Made by a program: the position numbers and the translations under genes. Under the pieces are notes generated by a model. It was not told the origin of the DNA. It saw only the letters and a program-made list of their open reading frames with translations, and made no database searches. From assembly GCA_964544865.1 (NCBI GenBank), contig CAZJDV010000058.1, positions 1 to 16,775 of the forward strand: a stretch of DNA of 16,775 nt, in the 5' to 3' direction. The DNA comes from CAZJDV01 sp964544865. Lineage in GTDB: Bacteria > Chloroflexota > Dehalococcoidia > Lucifugimonadales > CAJWER01. Of the stretch, positions 14,231 to 16,775 are shown one piece after another; within the stretch, counting starts at the first letter, position 1; every line of letters begins with the position of its first letter.

Positions 14231-14305
14231 GCCAACGTAGCTCAGGGGTAGAGCAGCTGTTTCGTAAACAGCAGGTCGTCGGTTCGAATCCGACCGTTGG
14301 CCCCA
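14231..14305 (+). tRNA. tRNA-Thr (anticodon CGU)
   Basis: The sequence folds as a complete cloverleaf. GCCAACG pairs with CGTTGGC in the acceptor stem, GCTC with GAGC in the D stem (GG in the loop), GCTGT with ACAGC in the anticodon stem (loop TTCGTAA, anticodon CGT, reading ACG codons), and GTCGG with CCGAC in the T stem with loop TTCGAAT. The CCA end is encoded (14303-14305). The discriminator is C. Confidence 0.96.
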
Positions 14306-14323
14306 CCGCTCGTCCGCATAACG

Positions 14324-14353
14324 AAGGGGCTCCCGCCAATTCGGGAGCCCCTT
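14324..14353 (+). terminator. Hairpin downstream of tRNA-Thr
   Basis: AAGGGGCTCCCG (14324-14335) pairs perfectly with CGGGAGCCCCTT (14342-14353) around the loop CCAATT, a 12-bp GC-rich stem starting 18 bases after the tRNA. Only three T residues follow soon after (CCATTTGGG), but position and stability suggest the tRNA terminator. Confidence 0.7.
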
Positions 14354-14523
14354 CCATTTGGGAGATTAAGGCCGTTCTGCCCACTATGGCCTCACAATGG
14401 GTGGCATCGCGTAGCTGAGACGAGTAGTCGCTCGATCAGGGGGCCGAGTTCTCTATGGCGGAACAATTGATGGAGCTCAGCGCAGGCCCTACCATGACGC
14501 AGATGGGCCTCGTCGCCCTGGTC

Positions 14524-14661
14524 CTAGAATGCCGGTGCGTTGATGCTGCCGATGCCAATGCGCCCAACCATCCCAACGTAGCCCGGCACGATCTCCGAAG
14601 CCGCGTCGTTGATGCGGATTCGCTGACCCGGAGACAGCCGTTCTGAGGCCGCATCTTGGCA
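14524..14661 (-). pseudogene. Remnant of a PGQRIRIN-type small-domain protein
   Basis: One minus-strand frame ending in TAG at 14524-14526 reads as protein-like sequence: ERLSPGQRIRINDAASEIV followed by PGYVGMVGRIGIGSINAPAF. It resembles a small beta-barrel, KOW-like module, with the element DAASE present twice. No start codon or ribosome-binding site precedes it and the upstream sequence loses resemblance to protein, so I read it as the 3' end of a decayed gene. The rest of the 14306-14726 interval holds nothing else I can identify beyond the hairpin and the direct repeat. The family is a guess. Confidence 0.3.
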
Positions 14662-14720
14662 ATGATGTGAGAGAATGGCGCCATGAAATTGCTGGTGGGG
14701 CTGGCCCCGGAGACAGCCGT
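14627..14720 (+). repeat. 15-bp direct repeat pair
   Basis: CCCGGAGACAGCCGT occurs identically at 14627-14641 and 14706-14720, 79 bases apart. One copy lies in the gene remnant and the other just before the nuclease gene, so it may mark a short duplication or recombination junction. Confidence 0.7.
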
Positions 14721-14726
14721 AAGGCT

Positions 14727-15497
14727 ATGGTTGCGTCCCTGCCCAACGCCGCAGCGACGCCGGACGTTGAGGCCACGGTCGCAACTAGCGTTCAGGCAAC
14801 CGTGACGGCGTTGGTGGTACCTTCGGAAACGCCAGACCCGACGCGCCCTCCAAGAGTTGCTCTCGTTCCAACCCCCGAGCCCACTAAGATTCCTGCGCCG
14901 CCGCCACCCCTCTCACAGGACCGTGTAGTGGTCCAGGTGGTCCGCGTCATTGACGGTGACACGATTGAGGTCGTATTCAACGATGGCGTTGTCGAGACCG
15001 TGCGCCTGCTGGGCATCGACACCCCCGAGACCTTTTCCTCGAACAACCCCAATGGGTACGGCGAGATGACCGACATCGCTTGCCTGGACGAGTGGGGCAC
15101 GCAGGCGACTCTTGAAGTTACCGACACGTTGTACGGGGAGGTCGTTATTCTGTCACCGGACCCGGTGGCGGATGTAAGGGGTTCATTCGGTCGCTTGTTG
15201 GCATACGTGGAATTCGAAGGACAGGATCTCAATGCCGCCTTGGTCGAGAAAGGGCTTGCGCGGGTGTACACGGAGGGGAGGGAGAGAGCAGCCGTGAGGC
15301 TGAATATCTGGCTTTGCAGGAAGTGGCTCGAAGGGAAGCTGTCGGCCTGTGGCAATGCGAGCATGGAGAGCCTGGTACACCAAGGGGAGCAGAGCAAAGG
15401 AAAGCTAGCCGTCCAGCCACGCGCCGAGGTCCAGGACAGCGGGCCGGTTAGAGGGTGGGGCCTCTTTATTTCATGGATCATACATCCCGAGCAATAG
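14727..15497 (+). CDS. Staphylococcal nuclease (SNase)-family protein
   Basis: From the ATG at 14727 the product has 256 residues. A low-complexity Ala/Thr/Pro segment (about residues 1-62, with PTPEPTKIPAPPPP) precedes an SNase domain: VVRVIDGDTIEVVF gives Asp76, TVRLLGIDTPET gives Arg93, Asp98 and Glu101, and GSFGRLLAYV gives Arg156, matching the calcium-binding and catalytic residues of thermonuclease. The domain hydrolyses DNA and RNA, usually outside the cell. A Thr/Pro spacer normally follows an export signal, yet no signal peptide is found in this frame; the frame is open back to 14613 (GTG at 14667) without a better start. The N-terminus has probably been lost or altered near the 15-bp repeat. 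The C-terminal 50 residues are unrecognised. Confidence 0.8.
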   Translation: MVASLPNAAATPDVEATVATSVQATVTALVVPSETPDPTRPPRVALVPTPEPTKIPAPPPPLSQDRVVVQVVRVIDGDTIEVVFNDGVVETVRLLGIDTPETFSSNNPNGYGEMTDIACLDEWGTQATLEVTDTLYGEVVILSPDPVADVRGSFGRLLAYVEFEGQDLNAALVEKGLARVYTEGRERAAVRLNIWLCRKWLEGKLSACGNASMESLVHQGEQSKGKLAVQPRAEVQDSGPVRGWGLFISWIIHPEQ

Positions 15498-15523
15498 ATT
15501 GAGTTTCAGCTAAGGAAACGGCG

Positions 15524-16539
15524 ATGCTGGCCTATATTGTCAGGCGACTAGCGCTGGGCATGTTTACTATCTGGGCCATATCGGTCCTAGCTTTTGTGAT
15601 CATCGAGCTGCCGTAGGGCGACATGGCCTCCAAACGCTACGACCGGACCGCGGTCGTATTCGGCGAGGCCGCCGCCCCCACGATCGTGGAGGACATGCGC
15701 AGGTATCTTGGACTAGACCGGCCCACGTATCTGCGATACTCACAGTGGATCTGGAACATCGTGCGGCACTGGGACCTGGGCCGCTCATTCGGCCCTAACG
15801 TGTCCGGCATGGGATACCATGTGTCCGTCAAGAAGATCATCGGAGACAAGATCTGGCTGACCATCGCTCTGACCGGATTCACCATTATGGTCACATGGAC
15901 ATTGGCCATCCCCATCGGCATATACTCCGCGGTCAGGCAGCACTCTGTAGGCGACTACGTATTCACCATGCTAGGCTTTTCGGGACTCGCCGTTCCGGAC
16001 TTTCTGCTTGGCCTGATACTGATGTACGTGGCCTTTGCATATTTCGACATGAGTGTGGGAGGGCTCTTGTCGGCCAACTACCAGAACGTCCCATGGAGCT
16101 TGAGGAAGGTTGTCGACCTGGTAAACCACCTCTGGATACCCGCAGTCGTATGGGAACCTCCGGGACCGCCAGTCTGATCCGCATAATGCGCAACAACCTG
16201 TTGGACGAGCTGAGCAAGCCCTACGTGGTGACGGCAAGGGCCAAGGGCATGCAGCCTTTGAAGGCCGTACTCAAGTATCCCGTGCGGGTCGCGATCAATC
16301 CATTGATAAGCACGGTGGGCTATCTCCTGCCGGCACTGATAAGCGGCAGCGTCATCGTCTCGGTGGTATTGAGCCTCCCCACGATAGGGCCGGTCCTGCT
16401 GACAGCCATTCAGGACGAAGACATCTATCTGGCGGGATTCCTGGTGCTGGCCATAGGGACTCTAACCGTGGTCGGCACGTTGGTCTCAGACATCCTCCTG
16501 GCGTTGGTGGACCCGCGCATCAAGATCGTTGGCAGCTGA
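15524..16539 (+). pseudogene. DppB/OppB-type ABC transporter permease, disrupted
   Basis: The gene begins at ATG 15524 with AAGGAAA at 15512-15518 and encodes MLAYIVRRLALGMFTIWAISVLAFVIIELP in two pieces, the standard first membrane helix of peptide/nickel-type permeases. An in-frame TAG follows at 15614-15616 where family members usually have Pro or Gln before GD. The frame then runs through DMRRYLGLDRP, LGRSFG and several membrane helices to NHLWIPAVV near 16150. One base is missing there, and the continuation GTSGTASLIRIMRNNLLDEL, with the ARAKG loop that contacts the ATPase, is in another frame ending at 16539 with DPRIKIVGS. The joined product would be about 338 residues, normal for the family. 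The substrate is unknown and no binding protein or ATPase is in view. Confidence 0.85.
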
Positions 16540-16559
16540 CGGAAGAGGCAACTACGCCT

Positions 16560-16712
16560 ATGGCGGTTTATTCCCGTTCAGGTGTCGGGCCAGGCGCATA
16601 TTCCCCCTCGGGCGAAAGGGCAAACTTGGTTATCTGGATCTGGCGATTGTCAGCATCCGTCGTGTTCGCCACGTTACTGACGGCCGGGAACCCAGGCCGC
16701 GACCGACGCTAG
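16560..16712 (+). CDS. Small ORF after the permease, possibly a second-permease remnant
   Basis: A 50-residue frame starts at ATG 16560, 20 bases after the permease stop, with GGAAGAGG upstream. It contains one hydrophobic stretch (LVIWIWRLSASVVFATLLTAG) and ends at TAG 16712. In dipeptide transporter operons the partner permease (DppC type) normally begins at this place, and a short polar N-terminus followed by a helix would fit. The similarity is not strong enough to name it. Beyond it, an ATG at 16749 after AGGACAAGAG opens a frame that runs off the window after nine codons. Confidence 0.25.
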   Translation: MAVYSRSGVGPGAYSPSGERANLVIWIWRLSASVVFATLLTAGNPGRDRR

Positions 16713-16775
16713 CTCGTAAAGCGCCATCGATAGACTTAGGACAAGAGAATGGAAGCAGGATTCTCCAAAATCAAG

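Noticed and set aside
13941..14384. A 147-codon minus-strand frame containing VGFEPTTCCLRN
   Set aside because: It is antisense to the tRNA-Thr gene and the hairpin after it; GFEPTT-type peptides are a well-known artefact of reading tRNA genes backwards, and the rest crosses the dispersed repeat.
1..16775. CRISPR array, insertion-sequence ends, rRNA, riboswitch
   Set aside because: No regularly spaced long direct repeats, transposase frames, rRNA motifs or conserved riboswitch cores were seen.

Overview
The window is GC-rich bacterial DNA. It carries one 10-base N gap (4649-4658), so it comes from a scaffolded draft assembly. The gene content is typical of a Chloroflexota bacterium of the SAR202/Dehalococcoidia kind: CehA/McbA-type PHP hydrolases, Gfo/Idh/MocA oxidoreductase, amidohydrolase, formamidase, peptide-type ABC permease, archaeal-type phosphoglycerate mutase, and Thr/Pro-rich lipoprotein linkers. 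That assignment is inferred from gene families only and no phylogenetic marker was tested.

Layout. 1-582 (minus): an AAA_28-type small ATPase running off the left edge. 836-2742 (plus): two tandem CehA/McbA-family PHP metallohydrolases, about 69% identical to each other. 2806-2952 (minus): a very short tautomerase. 3094-4417: two broken catabolic genes that converge, a Gfo/Idh/MocA oxidoreductase with three frameshifts and a stop, and an amidohydrolase reduced to its N- and C-terminal ends. 4482-6534 (minus): a WD40-like beta-propeller protein and a YprB-type exonuclease in an operon. 6930-8099 (plus): a two-domain cupredoxin lipoprotein with a stop just after the signal peptide. 8235-9062 (minus): trehalose-phosphatase, divergent from a formamidase/acetamidase (9116-10030, plus). 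10169-13659 (plus): an operon of a polyprenyl-synthetase homologue with altered aspartate-rich motifs, phosphoglycerate kinase and ApgM phosphoglycerate mutase. 13660-14230: noncoding, with a phased array of TGGGACA-like boxes, a 14-bp palindrome and a dispersed-repeat-like inverted repeat. 14231-14305: tRNA-Thr(CGU), followed by a strong hairpin. 14524-14720: a gene remnant and a 15-bp direct repeat. 14727-15497 (plus): a staphylococcal-nuclease-family protein. 15524-16539 (plus): a DppB/OppB-type ABC permease broken by an amber codon and a frameshift. 16540-16775: only weak small ORFs.

How the parts fit. The core genes (pgk, apgM, trehalose-phosphatase, exonuclease, tRNA) are intact. Several accessory uptake and catabolism genes are disrupted, by either real decay or assembly error. 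Pgk and ApgM catalyse consecutive steps of lower glycolysis and share an operon with an isoprenoid-type enzyme. Promoters are unusually legible: the extended -10 string TGCTACAAT occurs three times, each time just upstream of a gene start.

I found no complete new defence or mobile system. The most unusual unexplained structure is the phased 10-11 bp repeat array at 13753-13897.
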